A program made the translations under genes and the position numbers. This document shows positions 1 to 8,377 of a DNA stretch of 64,000 nucleotides, piece by piece. Under the pieces are notes generated by a model that saw nothing but the letters and a program-made list of their open reading frames with translations, had not been told where the DNA came from and made no database searches. Every line of letters begins with the position of its first letter. Position 1 is the stretch's first letter. Origin of the DNA: Lactobacillus hominis DSM 23910 = CRBIP 24.179 (lineage in GTDB: Bacteria; Bacillota; Bacilli; Lactobacillales; Lactobacillaceae). Where the stretch lies: positions 1 through 64,000 of the forward strand of contig NZ_CAKE01000010.1 of assembly GCF_000296835.1 (NCBI RefSeq), written 5' to 3'.

Positions 1-1
1 A

Positions 2-199
2 AATGGCCAACAAATTTGGCCAGGTGAATTGCGTGGGGTTGATTCATACGGTATGATCTGTTCAGCTCGTGAATTAGGCTTAGCTCACGCACCACAAAAA
101 CGCGGTATTATGGTTGTTCCAGATAGCTTTAAAGTTGGGGATGAATTTGAACCAACCAAGTGCGATGAATTATTAGCTAGTGGTCAAATTAGCCTTTAA
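2..199 (+). CDS. ytpR: YtpR-family tRNA-binding protein, C-terminal end (partial)
   Basis: Only the last 65 codons are in the window; the frame is open from base 2 to a TAA at 197-199. The peptide contains GELRGVDSYGMICSARELGL followed by a run ending SGQISL. The pattern of G-x-x-S-x-GM-x-CS-x-x-ELG is the core of the EMAP/tRNA-binding OB-fold also found at the N terminus of PheT. In Firmicutes such a free-standing domain next to murC is the YtpR protein (DUF4479 plus tRNA-binding domain), of unproven exact role. The family call rests on the C-terminal motif only, since the N-terminal domain is outside the window. Confidence 0.75.
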   Translation, partial: NGQQIWPGELRGVDSYGMICSARELGLAHAPQKRGIMVVPDSFKVGDEFEPTKCDELLASGQISL

Positions 200-206
200 A
201 ATGAAC

Positions 207-236
207 GAGTCTCAATTAAATTGGGACTCTTTTTTT
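207..236 (+). terminator. Rho-independent terminator after ytpR
   Basis: A 9-bp stem (GAGTCTCAA / TTGGGACTC, one G-T pair) with a 5-base loop is followed directly by seven T. It closes the upstream transcript just before murC. Confidence 0.85.
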
Positions 237-295
237 GAAGAAAAATGGTAAAATGATAAGCGAATATTTTTGGCATTTTATTGGAGATATTGATT

Positions 296-1612
296 ATGTT
301 AGATAAAAATAAGCAAATTTGGTTTATTGGCATTAAAGGTACAGGTATGGCTTCTTTAGCTCTTTTATTGCATGACTTAGGCTATAATGTTGCTGGAAGC
401 GATATTGAAAAATACACCTTTACGCAAGTTCCGCTTGAAAAAGCTGGAATTGAAGTTAAGGACTTTGATCCAAATAATATTAAAAGTAATGCCGAACAAG
501 TAATTGTTAAGGGAAATGCTTTTAAAGAAGATAATCCAGAAGTTAAGGCTTGTCTTGATAAAGGCGTTGAATGGCAATCTTATCCTGATACTGTGGAAGA
601 AATTGTCCAAGCTCATACTTCAATTGGTATTTCAGGAACTCACGGTAAGACTTCAACTACTAGTTTGTTAGCTCACGTTTTAGGCGAAGTTGCACCAACT
701 TCATACTTGATTGGGGATGGCCGCGGTAAAGGTGTTGAAGGTTCACGCTTTTTCGTTTATGAAGCTGATGAATATCGTCGTCACTTTTTGGCATATCACC
801 CAGATTACCAAATTATGACTAATATTGACTTTGACCACCCAGACTACTTCAAAGATCAAGACGATTACACTAGCGCTTTTCAAACCGCTGCTGATCAAAC
901 TAAAAAGGCACTCTTTGTGTGGGGCGATGACAAGCGCCTTCAAAGCTTGCATACTGATATTCCTAAGTATACTTATGGATTTAAAGATAGCGATGATTTC
1001 CAAGCTGTTAACATTGAAAAATCAACTACTGGTTCTAAGTTTAACGTTTTAGCTCATGGCGAAGATTTAGGTCGTTTTGAAATTCACTTATTCGGCGACC
1101 ACAGCATTTTAAACTCAACTGCAGTTATTGCGGTTGCCTACACTGAAAAAGTGCCAATGGAAGACATTAAAGCTGGCTTATTAACATTTAAGGGTGCTAA
1201 GAGAAGATTTAGTGAAAAAGACTTCGGCGATGTTGCTGTCATTGATGATTACGCTCACCATCCAACTGAAATGCGTGCAACTATTCAAGCGGCTCGTCAA
1301 AAGTTCCCTGAAAAAGAATTAGTTGTTGTATTCCAACCACATACATTTTCTAGAACTAAGAAATATCAAAAAGATTTCGAAGAAATCTTGCGTGACGTTG
1401 ATAAAGCATACGTTACTCCAATTTATGCATCTGCTCGTGAAGCAAGCGGCGATATTTCAAGTGAAGACTTGGTTACAAATATTCCAGGTTCAGAAGTAAT
1501 TGACTTAGATAATATTGCTGATTTAACTAAGCATAAGAATGCAGTTGTTGTATTTATGGGCGCTGGCGATATTCCTAAGTATGAAGATGCCTACGAAAAA
1601 TTATTGAAATAA
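296..1612 (+). CDS. murC: UDP-N-acetylmuramate--L-alanine ligase
   Basis: This cytoplasmic Mur ligase adds L-alanine to UDP-MurNAc, the first amino acid of the peptidoglycan stem peptide, using ATP. The 438-residue protein has the N-terminal nucleotide-binding loop GIKGTGMASLA, the ATP-binding P-loop GISGTHGKTSTTS near residue 110, and the middle-domain block EADEYRRHF. Length is normal for MurC. An in-frame TTG at 281 lies upstream, but the ATG at 296 is 9 bases behind a GGAG (283-286), so it is the likelier start. It stands alone between two terminators. Confidence 0.97.
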   Translation: MLDKNKQIWFIGIKGTGMASLALLLHDLGYNVAGSDIEKYTFTQVPLEKAGIEVKDFDPNNIKSNAEQVIVKGNAFKEDNPEVKACLDKGVEWQSYPDTVEEIVQAHTSIGISGTHGKTSTTSLLAHVLGEVAPTSYLIGDGRGKGVEGSRFFVYEADEYRRHFLAYHPDYQIMTNIDFDHPDYFKDQDDYTSAFQTAADQTKKALFVWGDDKRLQSLHTDIPKYTYGFKDSDDFQAVNIEKSTTGSKFNVLAHGEDLGRFEIHLFGDHSILNSTAVIAVAYTEKVPMEDIKAGLLTFKGAKRRFSEKDFGDVAVIDDYAHHPTEMRATIQAARQKFPEKELVVVFQPHTFSRTKKYQKDFEEILRDVDKAYVTPIYASAREASGDISSEDLVTNIPGSEVIDLDNIADLTKHKNAVVVFMGAGDIPKYEDAYEKLLK

Positions 1613-1633
1613 TTTTTAAAATTGATTTTTAAG

Positions 1634-1671
1634 ACTGTTGAGTTGCTTAAATAGCGATTTAACAGTTTTTT
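1634..1671 (+). terminator. Rho-independent terminator after murC
   Basis: A 13-bp stem (ACTGTTGAGTTGC with GCGATTTAACAGT, allowing three G-T pairs) encloses a 7-base loop and ends in six T. Confidence 0.8.
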
Positions 1672-1690
1672 AGTATGGAGGAGACATTTG

Positions 1691-2788
1691 ATGAAAGCAA
1701 TTATCGCAAAACGCGTAGGGATGTTTGAACTGTTTTTTGATTTAGTTTTTGTTTATGCAATCTCAAAAATTGCTGTCATGATTCATCATCCAGTTAATGG
1801 CGTCCTCCCAGCTGTTAATTATTTTCAATTTTTGTTAGTTGTAGTAGTTGTTATGCAAGTCTGGCTATATCAAGTTTTGTATTTTAATCGCTACGGTAAA
1901 GATCGCTTGGGTGATATTGCTGGATTAATAGTTGAAATGTTTGTGATGGTTTATCTGTCAAATAATATCAATACTGACTGGCATATTACTTTTGAATATT
2001 TCAATATTGCGATGGCGGTAATGATTGTTGATCTTCTTTTGCAATATGCATTGGGTAATTCAAAAGACAAACAGAGCGATCATCGGGTATTTATCTATAC
2101 TTTGGCAATTGAATTAGCTTTAATCATTGCTGGCTTATTTTTAGGCTATGATGTTGGCGTTTATTTTGCGATTGTGGGTTATTTGGTAGGGTTTTTATTG
2201 CCAATTGTTTTGTATAAAAAATTTAATGCAGCTAATATTAATTTCCCTCATTTAGTTGAAAGAGTGAGCCTAATTATTATCATTGCTTTTGGTGAAGCTG
2301 TGGTTAACATTGCCAGTTATTTTACCAAGAATATCCCGTTGCACTTACCAATTTTGGTATTTGCTAGTTTAGTTTTGATGTTTGCTACGTATGTGATTGA
2401 AGTGGACAACTTTATTGAAGAAAAGCAGTACAATAAAGGATTCATCCTCATGTATAGCCACGTTGCTTTAGTTGCTACAATCCTATCAATCACAGTTGGA
2501 TTTGTTTATTTGAATATGAACCATGTAAATAAAACTTTTGTCGCTTTATTTTTGGCAGTGGCAGTAGCTATTTATTATCTGTTTATTTTAACTTTGAGTG
2601 TTTATAATAAGGCTAAGTTTCAATTGAACATGATCAATATTTTGACTACTTGCGTCTGTTTAATAGCCGGGATAATTTTGTTTTATTTATTAAGAAACTC
2701 GCAAACTGGTTTATTGATTGTCTTGCTCGTTTTAAATGTAATAATTTTTGGACAATATTATTTAAAGAAAAAACAAAGGAGTAATTGA
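1691..2788 (+). CDS. Low temperature requirement A (LtrA) family membrane protein
   Basis: A 365-residue, very hydrophobic protein with roughly ten predicted membrane segments. The N-terminal VGMFELFFDLVFVYAI is the hallmark of the LtrA family (first linked to cold growth of Listeria); its biochemical role is unknown. The conserved acidic and aromatic residues sit in the first membrane helix, and a second conserved stretch, ERVSLIIIIAFGEAVV, lies near residue 190. The ATG at 1691 follows GGAGGAG (1677-1683); an in-frame TTG three bases earlier is less well spaced. It is monocistronic, flanked by terminators on both sides. Confidence 0.85.
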   Translation: MKAIIAKRVGMFELFFDLVFVYAISKIAVMIHHPVNGVLPAVNYFQFLLVVVVVMQVWLYQVLYFNRYGKDRLGDIAGLIVEMFVMVYLSNNINTDWHITFEYFNIAMAVMIVDLLLQYALGNSKDKQSDHRVFIYTLAIELALIIAGLFLGYDVGVYFAIVGYLVGFLLPIVLYKKFNAANINFPHLVERVSLIIIIAFGEAVVNIASYFTKNIPLHLPILVFASLVLMFATYVIEVDNFIEEKQYNKGFILMYSHVALVATILSITVGFVYLNMNHVNKTFVALFLAVAVAIYYLFILTLSVYNKAKFQLNMINILTTCVCLIAGIILFYLLRNSQTGLLIVLLVLNVIIFGQYYLKKKQRSN

Positions 2789-2799
2789 TAAATTTAAAG

Positions 2800-2828
2800 C
2801 TGATCTGGATTTTTCTAGGTCAGTTTTT
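2800..2828 (+). terminator. Rho-independent terminator after the LtrA gene
   Basis: A 7-bp stem (CTGATCT / AGGTCAG, one G-T pair) around a 10-base loop is followed by five T. Confidence 0.65.
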
Positions 2829-2838
2829 GCTTTTATTT

Positions 2839-2867
2839 TTGGTTTACTTTAAAAAAGCTAATACAAT
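2839..2867 (+). promoter_or_regulatory. Sigma-A-type promoter of the TauE/SafE gene
   Basis: TTGGTT (2839-2844) and TACAAT (2862-2867) are 17 bp apart, about 40 bases before the start codon. Confidence 0.6.
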
Positions 2868-2906
2868 GAATATTTGAAGACGTAGATTAGAAATGAGGCA
2901 TTGAGA

Positions 2907-3683
2907 ATGTCTATTTTAACTATTATCGAAATTATCATTGTCGGACTTATTACGGGAACTATTACCAGTCTAATTGGCGCAAGCGGTGTAACTGTCGTAG
3001 TGCCCGCGTTGACGCTGCTTTTTGGCATTAATTCGCACCTAGCAATTGGGACAAGTTTATTAGTTGATGTAATTACAAGTATTGTCGTTTCAATAACTTA
3101 TATCCGCTATAAAAACGTGCGTCTGCAAGCTAGCATCTGGATTACAGTTGGTTCAGTTTTGGGAGCCCAACTTGGCAGTCATTGGGCTGGAATTATCTCT
3201 GATACAAAACTAAATGCACTTTTTGCGATTATGTTAATTCTTTCGGGAATTTCAACCCTAAGAAGGAAAAATAAAGTCTATGATCCAAATCAAGGCGTCC
3301 ATTTTAAGTCTAAACTTGCTCAAACTTTAGCTCTTTTAGGACTCGGCTTTGGAATTGGCATTATTAGCGGCTTAGTTGGTGCTGGCGGTGGAGTTATGGT
3401 CTTACTTACAATTATCTTTATTTTGCACTACCCAATGCATCAAGCAGTTGGTACTTCTACCGTTATTATGGCTATTACTGCCTTGTCCTCATTACTTGGT
3501 TATGCTAGACAAGGCAACGTTGATTATAAGTATGGCTTATGGATTGCGCTAGGAGCCGTAATCGCTGGCATGATTGGCTCGCATATTGCAAACAAGGTAA
3601 ATGAAAGAGTTTTAAATAAAATCGTTGCCTGGGTATTTATTTTGTTAGGAATCATAATGATTGGAATGAAATTCTTACGTTAA
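2907..3683 (+). CDS. TauE/SafE (TSUP) family sulfite/anion exporter
   Basis: A 258-residue integral membrane protein with about eight membrane segments in two homologous halves. Each half begins with the glycine-rich helix of the TSUP family: ITSLIGASGVTVVVPAL near residue 20 and ISGLVGAGGGVMVLL near residue 150. Family members move sulfite, sulfonates or other small organic anions across the membrane; the substrate cannot be read from the sequence and no sulfur-metabolism genes are adjacent. The ATG at 2907 is 8 bases behind GAGG (2895-2898); an upstream TTG at 2901 sits too close to that site. Confidence 0.85.
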   Translation: MSILTIIEIIIVGLITGTITSLIGASGVTVVVPALTLLFGINSHLAIGTSLLVDVITSIVVSITYIRYKNVRLQASIWITVGSVLGAQLGSHWAGIISDTKLNALFAIMLILSGISTLRRKNKVYDPNQGVHFKSKLAQTLALLGLGFGIGIISGLVGAGGGVMVLLTIIFILHYPMHQAVGTSTVIMAITALSSLLGYARQGNVDYKYGLWIALGAVIAGMIGSHIANKVNERVLNKIVAWVFILLGIIMIGMKFLR

Positions 3684-3728
3684 AAAACATTTCTTAAAAA
3701 TGTCTCATTGAATAAAAGAATAAAACAA

Positions 3729-3769
3729 AAACTGTTAAAATAGTTAAGAGACTATGTATGACAGTTTTT
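3729..3769 (+). terminator. Probable terminator between the TauE/SafE gene and polA
   Basis: AAACTGT (3729-3735) pairs with ACAGTTT (3761-3767), with a further inner TAGT/ACTA pairing, and the 3' arm runs into T-rich sequence. The stem is interrupted, so this is less certain than the other terminators. Confidence 0.5.
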
Positions 3770-3797
3770 GTTTAATTTAAATAAAAAAGGAGAAAAC

Positions 3798-6464
3798 ATG
3801 ACACAAACCAATAAAAAATTACTTTTGATTGATGGTAACTCTGTTGCTTTTCGTGCCTTTTATGCTTTATATCGCCAATTAGATCGTTTTGTTAGTCCAG
3901 ATGGCTTGCATACTAATGCAATTTTTACTTTTAAAAATATGCTCGATGCAATTATGAAACAAGTCGATCCCACTAATATCTTAGTTGCTTTTGATGCTGG
4001 CAAAGTTACTTTTAGAACCAAGATGTATCAAGATTATAAGGGCGGTCGTCAAAAAACTCCTAGCGAATTATTAGAGCAGTTGCCAGTAATTCGAGAAATG
4101 TTGGCTGATCTTGGTATTAAGAGCTATGAATTAAAGAACTACGAAGCCGACGATATTATTGGTACTTTTTCTAAAATGGGTGAAGACGCTGGCTACAAGG
4201 TAAGCATAGTGACCGGAGATCGGGATTTAACCCAGCTTGCTTCTGATAAGACGACTGTTTTTATCACTAAAAATGGCGTCGGCGATACTGAAGCTTATAC
4301 GCCAGAACACATGAAAAAAGTAAACGGTGTTACCCCAACTGAATTTATCGATATGAAGGCCTTGATGGGCGATAATTCGGATAATTACCCTGGCGTCACC
4401 AAAGTAGGGCCTAAGACTGCTTCGCGTTTAATTCAAAAATACGGCTCAGTTGAGAATCTCTATGAACACGTTGATGAAATGAAGGCATCTAAGCTAAAAG
4501 AAAACTTGCTCAATGACAAAGACAAGGCGTTTTTAGCTAAAAAGTTAGCCACCATTGATCGCACTTCGCCAGTTACTATTGACTTGACTGATACGAAGTT
4601 AGAAGAGCCGGACGTAGAAAAGTTACGTCAATTATATGAACGTTTGGGCTTTAAGAAGTTTTTGGCAGAATTAAATGCAACTGGAAGTCAGGATAATCAA
4701 GAAGCTCTCGAACACTATGACTATCAAGAATTAACTAGTGACAACATTCATGAACTTGATAATTTAGATGCTAAAGAAATTACTTTTTATTTGGGGATGC
4801 TAGGTGACAACTATCACTTGGCACCATTTGAAGGTTTTGCTTTAAAAGTCAATGATAAGTTATACGTTTCAAAAGACTATGCAATGTTAACTGAGATGCC
4901 ACTCAGAGGAATTTTAGAAAACAAGACAATTCACAAAAACGTCTTTGACTTAAAGAGAACTTATGTCGGTTTAAATCGTCTTGGTATTAAGGCTCAAGGC
5001 TTAGATTATGACATGTTGCTAGCTTCATATTTGGTTAACAACGAAAATAACTCTAACGATCTAGGCGAAGTAGCTCATCTTTATGGTGAATATAGTGTTA
5101 AGACTGATATTGAAGTTTATGGCAAAGGTAAAAAGCAAGCAATTCCTGATGATGAGCAATTCTTTACTCATTTAGCTGGAAAAGTTAGCGCCATTGAAAA
5201 GTTGAAGCCGTTGCTTTTAGATAAATTAAAAGAGCATGAGCAAGATGACTTGTACGAAACTATCGAAATTCCGGTTGCCTTTGTTTTAGCGCAAATGGAA
5301 ATCACGGGCGTCAAGGCTGAAGCTAGCGTATTAAATCAACTAGGAAATGATTTTTCAGTTAAGTTAAAAGAACTAGAAAACAAGATTTATTCTCAAGCAG
5401 GAGAAGAATTCAATATTAATTCACCTAAGCAATTAGGACATATTTTGTTTGAAAAATTAAACTTGCCACCAATTAAGAAAACTAAGACGGGATATTCAAC
5501 TTCAGTTGAAGTACTGGATCAATTAAAGACTAAGAGTCCAATTGTGCAAGCAATCTTGGATTATCGCCAAATAGCTAAAATTCAAAGTACTTATGTCAAA
5601 GGCTTACTTGAATGTATTCAAGATGACGGCAAGATTCATACGCGCTACTTGCAGACCTTAACTGCTACTGGCAGACTTTCTTCAGTTGATCCTAACTTGC
5701 AAAATATTCCAACACGAACTGATGAAGGTAAGCAAATTAGAAAGGCTTTTGTGCCAACGACTAAAGATGGCTATATCTTTTCTTGCGACTACTCTCAAGT
5801 TGAGTTGCGCGTGTTAGCTCATGTATCAGGCGACACGCATATGCAAGAAGCCTTCAATTCTGGCTATGATATCCACGCCCACACTGCAATGAAGATTTTC
5901 CACCTGGATTCACCAGATCAAGTAACGCCGCTTCAAAGACGCCATGCAAAAGCTGTTAACTTTGGTATTGTTTACGGTATTTCTGACTATGGTTTATCTA
6001 AAAATATCGGCATTAGTCGCAAACAAGCTAAAGAATTCATCGATAATTACTTTGAACAATATCCACAAATTAAAGACTACATGGATAAAGCAATTAAAGA
6101 TGCGCGTGAAAAAGGTTATGCCGAAACAATCATGCATCGCAGAAGATATTTGCCAGATATTCATGCTAAGAACTTTAATGTTCGATCATTCGCGGAAAGA
6201 ACTGCAATTAACTCGCCAATCCAAGGCTCTGCTGCTGATATTATTAAAATTGCAATGATCAATATGCAGAAAAAACTTGATGACATGCACTTAAAGACAA
6301 AGATGATTCTACAAGTGCACGACGAATTAATTTTTGATGTGCCTGCAGATGAATTAGAAACAATTAAGAAGATTGTCCCAGAAGTTATGCAATCAGCAGT
6401 TAAATTAGACGTACCATTAATTGCAGATTCAAATTGGGGTCACAATTGGTATGATGCAAAATAA
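3798..6464 (+). CDS. polA: DNA polymerase I
   Basis: An 888-residue repair and Okazaki-fragment polymerase. Residues 1-300 form the 5'-nuclease domain (LLIDGNSVAFRAFYAL, YEADDIIGTF, GDNSDNYPGV). Residues about 310-480 are the 3'-exonuclease-like domain, which lacks the acidic DxE metal ligands, so proofreading is probably absent, as in other low-GC Gram-positive PolA proteins. The polymerase domain carries motif A DYSQVELR (Asp664), motif B RRHAKAVNFGIVYG and motif C QVHDELIFD. The start ATG is preceded by AAGGAG. It heads a compact run with mutM, coaE and nrdR. Confidence 0.98.
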   Translation: MTQTNKKLLLIDGNSVAFRAFYALYRQLDRFVSPDGLHTNAIFTFKNMLDAIMKQVDPTNILVAFDAGKVTFRTKMYQDYKGGRQKTPSELLEQLPVIREMLADLGIKSYELKNYEADDIIGTFSKMGEDAGYKVSIVTGDRDLTQLASDKTTVFITKNGVGDTEAYTPEHMKKVNGVTPTEFIDMKALMGDNSDNYPGVTKVGPKTASRLIQKYGSVENLYEHVDEMKASKLKENLLNDKDKAFLAKKLATIDRTSPVTIDLTDTKLEEPDVEKLRQLYERLGFKKFLAELNATGSQDNQEALEHYDYQELTSDNIHELDNLDAKEITFYLGMLGDNYHLAPFEGFALKVNDKLYVSKDYAMLTEMPLRGILENKTIHKNVFDLKRTYVGLNRLGIKAQGLDYDMLLASYLVNNENNSNDLGEVAHLYGEYSVKTDIEVYGKGKKQAIPDDEQFFTHLAGKVSAIEKLKPLLLDKLKEHEQDDLYETIEIPVAFVLAQMEITGVKAEASVLNQLGNDFSVKLKELENKIYSQAGEEFNINSPKQLGHILFEKLNLPPIKKTKTGYSTSVEVLDQLKTKSPIVQAILDYRQIAKIQSTYVKGLLECIQDDGKIHTRYLQTLTATGRLSSVDPNLQNIPTRTDEGKQIRKAFVPTTKDGYIFSCDYSQVELRVLAHVSGDTHMQEAFNSGYDIHAHTAMKIFHLDSPDQVTPLQRRHAKAVNFGIVYGISDYGLSKNIGISRKQAKEFIDNYFEQYPQIKDYMDKAIKDAREKGYAETIMHRRRYLPDIHAKNFNVRSFAERTAINSPIQGSAADIIKIAMINMQKKLDDMHLKTKMILQVHDELIFDVPADELETIKKIVPEVMQSAVKLDVPLIADSNWGHNWYDAK

Positions 6465-6475
6465 GAGGTGATTTG

Positions 6476-7306
6476 ATGCCTGAAATGCCAGAAGTTGAAA
6501 CTGTCCGGCGAACTTTAGAGCCGCTTATTAAAGGAAAAACAATCAAAAAAGTTACTGTTTGGTATCCTAAAATTATTATGGGAGATAGCCAAAAAGTAGC
6601 AGATAGGCTGCAAAATAAAACTATTCTTGGAATTGACCGCTATGGTAAATATCTTTTGATTCGTTTGAGCGATGATTTAACTTTGGTTTCTCACTTGCGA
6701 ATGGAAGGAAAGTATCGTTTAGTTGCAAAAGATACGCCTAAGCAAAAGCATGAGCATGTGCAATTTTTATTTGATGATGGGACTGCTCTTAGATATGATG
6801 ATGTGCGTAAGTTTGGGAGAATGCATCTAGTTGAAACTGGAACTGAAAGACAAACCACAGGCATTCGTCATCTAGGTCCGGAACCCAATAGTTCAGAATT
6901 TACTTTTAATTATTTGAAAGGCCAGCTTGCTAAAAAGAAGAAAAATATCAAAACAAGCATTTTAGATCAAAGTATTGTTTGCGGGCTAGGAAATATTTAC
7001 GTTGACGAAGTATTATGGCAAAGTAAGATTCATCCCTTAAGTACTCCAGCTAAAATTCCAGTCAAGCAAGTTAAAGTTTTGTATGATAGCATCAATGCTA
7101 CTATTGAGAATGCAACTGAATTGCGCGGAACTACAGTGCATACTTTTTTAGACGCTGACGGGATGATGGGTGGCTATCAAGATCGTCTTCAAGTTTATGG
7201 TCATGCAGGCCAGGAGTGTCCGCGCTGCGGCACTATTTTAGAAAAAATAAAAGTTAATGGAAGAGGGACCACTTTTTGTCCTCATTGTCAGGTTGTGTAT
7301 AAATGA
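6476..7306 (+). CDS. mutM: Formamidopyrimidine-DNA glycosylase
   Basis: This base-excision repair enzyme removes 8-oxoguanine and formamidopyrimidines and cuts the abasic strand. The protein (276 aa) begins MPEMPEVETVRRTL: after loss of Met, Pro2 is the catalytic nucleophile and Glu3 the acid. The C terminus has the four-cysteine zinc finger (CPRCG, then FCPHC). The ATG at 6476 is chosen over the TTG at 6473 because it puts Pro at position 2. The gene starts 11 bases after polA and overlaps coaE by 4 bases, a repair/replication operon. Confidence 0.97.
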   Translation: MPEMPEVETVRRTLEPLIKGKTIKKVTVWYPKIIMGDSQKVADRLQNKTILGIDRYGKYLLIRLSDDLTLVSHLRMEGKYRLVAKDTPKQKHEHVQFLFDDGTALRYDDVRKFGRMHLVETGTERQTTGIRHLGPEPNSSEFTFNYLKGQLAKKKKNIKTSILDQSIVCGLGNIYVDEVLWQSKIHPLSTPAKIPVKQVKVLYDSINATIENATELRGTTVHTFLDADGMMGGYQDRLQVYGHAGQECPRCGTILEKIKVNGRGTTFCPHCQVVYK

Positions 7307-7899
7307 CGTACTTTTTAGGATTAACAGGTGGTATTGCCACTGGTAAAACTACGGCAGATGCTTTTTTTGAAAAAAAGAATATTCCAATTATTGATGCAGA
7401 TCGCGTTGCGCATGATTTAATGCAAAAAAATGGCGCAAGCTATACAGCGATTGTGGATCATTTTGGCGCAAGTATTTTAAATGATGAAAAAGAAATCGAC
7501 CGTAAAAAATTGGGTAAAATTGTTTTTGGCGCTCCAGCTAAGTTAAATGAGCTCAATCAAATTACCCATCCTTTGATCAGAAAAGCGATCGTTTTGCAAA
7601 TGCAAAATTATCAAAAAAAAGATACACCGTTAGCTATTTTAGATGTGCCATTGCTATTTGAAACTCATTATGATCAGCTTTGCGATAGCGTTTTAGTGAT
7701 CAGCGCAGATTTATCGCATCAACTAGCGCGACTGCAAGAAAGAAATAATTTGAATAAAGCACAAGCAATGAGTAGAATAAATAGTCAAATGAAGCTCCAA
7801 GAAAAAGAGAAGTTGGCAGATTTTGTGGTGGATAATAATGGTAGTATTGCCGATTTAGAAGCAAAATTAAGCCAGATACTTGTGAGAATAGGTAGGTAA
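7303..7899 (+). CDS. coaE: Dephospho-CoA kinase
   Basis: This enzyme catalyses the last step of coenzyme A synthesis, phosphorylating the ribose 3'-OH of dephospho-CoA with ATP. It has 198 residues. The P-loop GLTGGIATGKTT is at residues 6-17, followed by the conserved ADRVAHDLM acceptor-binding stretch and the DVPLLFET lid region. The ATG overlaps the mutM stop (ATGA), indicating translational coupling. The polA-mutM-coaE-nrdR order is widely conserved in Firmicutes. Confidence 0.96.
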   Translation: MTYFLGLTGGIATGKTTADAFFEKKNIPIIDADRVAHDLMQKNGASYTAIVDHFGASILNDEKEIDRKKLGKIVFGAPAKLNELNQITHPLIRKAIVLQMQNYQKKDTPLAILDVPLLFETHYDQLCDSVLVISADLSHQLARLQERNNLNKAQAMSRINSQMKLQEKEKLADFVVDNNGSIADLEAKLSQILVRIGR

Positions 7900-7904
7900 G
7901 AAAA

Positions 7905-8372
7905 ATGGAATGTCCAAATTGTCACCAAAATTCATCAAGAGTTATCGATTCACGTCCTAGCGATGAGAATCGCGCTATTAGACGTAGAAGAGAATGTGAA
8001 AATTGTGGTTTTCGTTTTACTACATTTGAAAGAATTGAACAAGCTCCATTATTAGTAATCAAAAATGACGGCACTCGTGAAGCATTCAGTCGCGATAAGA
8101 TTTTGCATGGTGTTATGATGGCGGCTCAAAAACGTCCAATTACTAGCGATCAATTAGATGCCTTAGTCGATCATGTTGATAATGCTATTAGAAAACAAGG
8201 CGTATCTGAAATTTCATCTAAAGAAATCGGTGAATTAGTAATGAACGAATTGGCAAACTTAGATGATGTTGCTTACATCCGCTTTGCAAGTATTTATCGC
8301 CAATTTAAAGATGTTTCAGGCTTTATGGAAGCAATGGAAGATATGATGAATAAACATGGTAAGGAGAATTAG
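7905..8372 (+). CDS. nrdR: Transcriptional repressor NrdR
   Basis: This regulator represses ribonucleotide reductase genes when (d)ATP fills its ATP-cone. The 155-residue protein has an N-terminal zinc ribbon (CPNC at residues 3-6 and CENC near residue 31) and an ATP-cone domain (LLVIKNDGTREAFSRDKI onward). It lies five bases after coaE and directly before the helicase-loading genes dnaB and dnaI, the usual Firmicutes arrangement. No NrdR box pair was identified in the window. Confidence 0.97.
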   Translation: MECPNCHQNSSRVIDSRPSDENRAIRRRRECENCGFRFTTFERIEQAPLLVIKNDGTREAFSRDKILHGVMMAAQKRPITSDQLDALVDHVDNAIRKQGVSEISSKEIGELVMNELANLDDVAYIRFASIYRQFKDVSGFMEAMEDMMNKHGKEN

Positions 8373-8377
8373 CTTGA

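Noticed and set aside
3798-6464. Loss of the proofreading residues in DNA polymerase I as something new
   Set aside because: An inactive 3'-exonuclease domain is the normal state in PolA of many low-GC Gram-positive bacteria.
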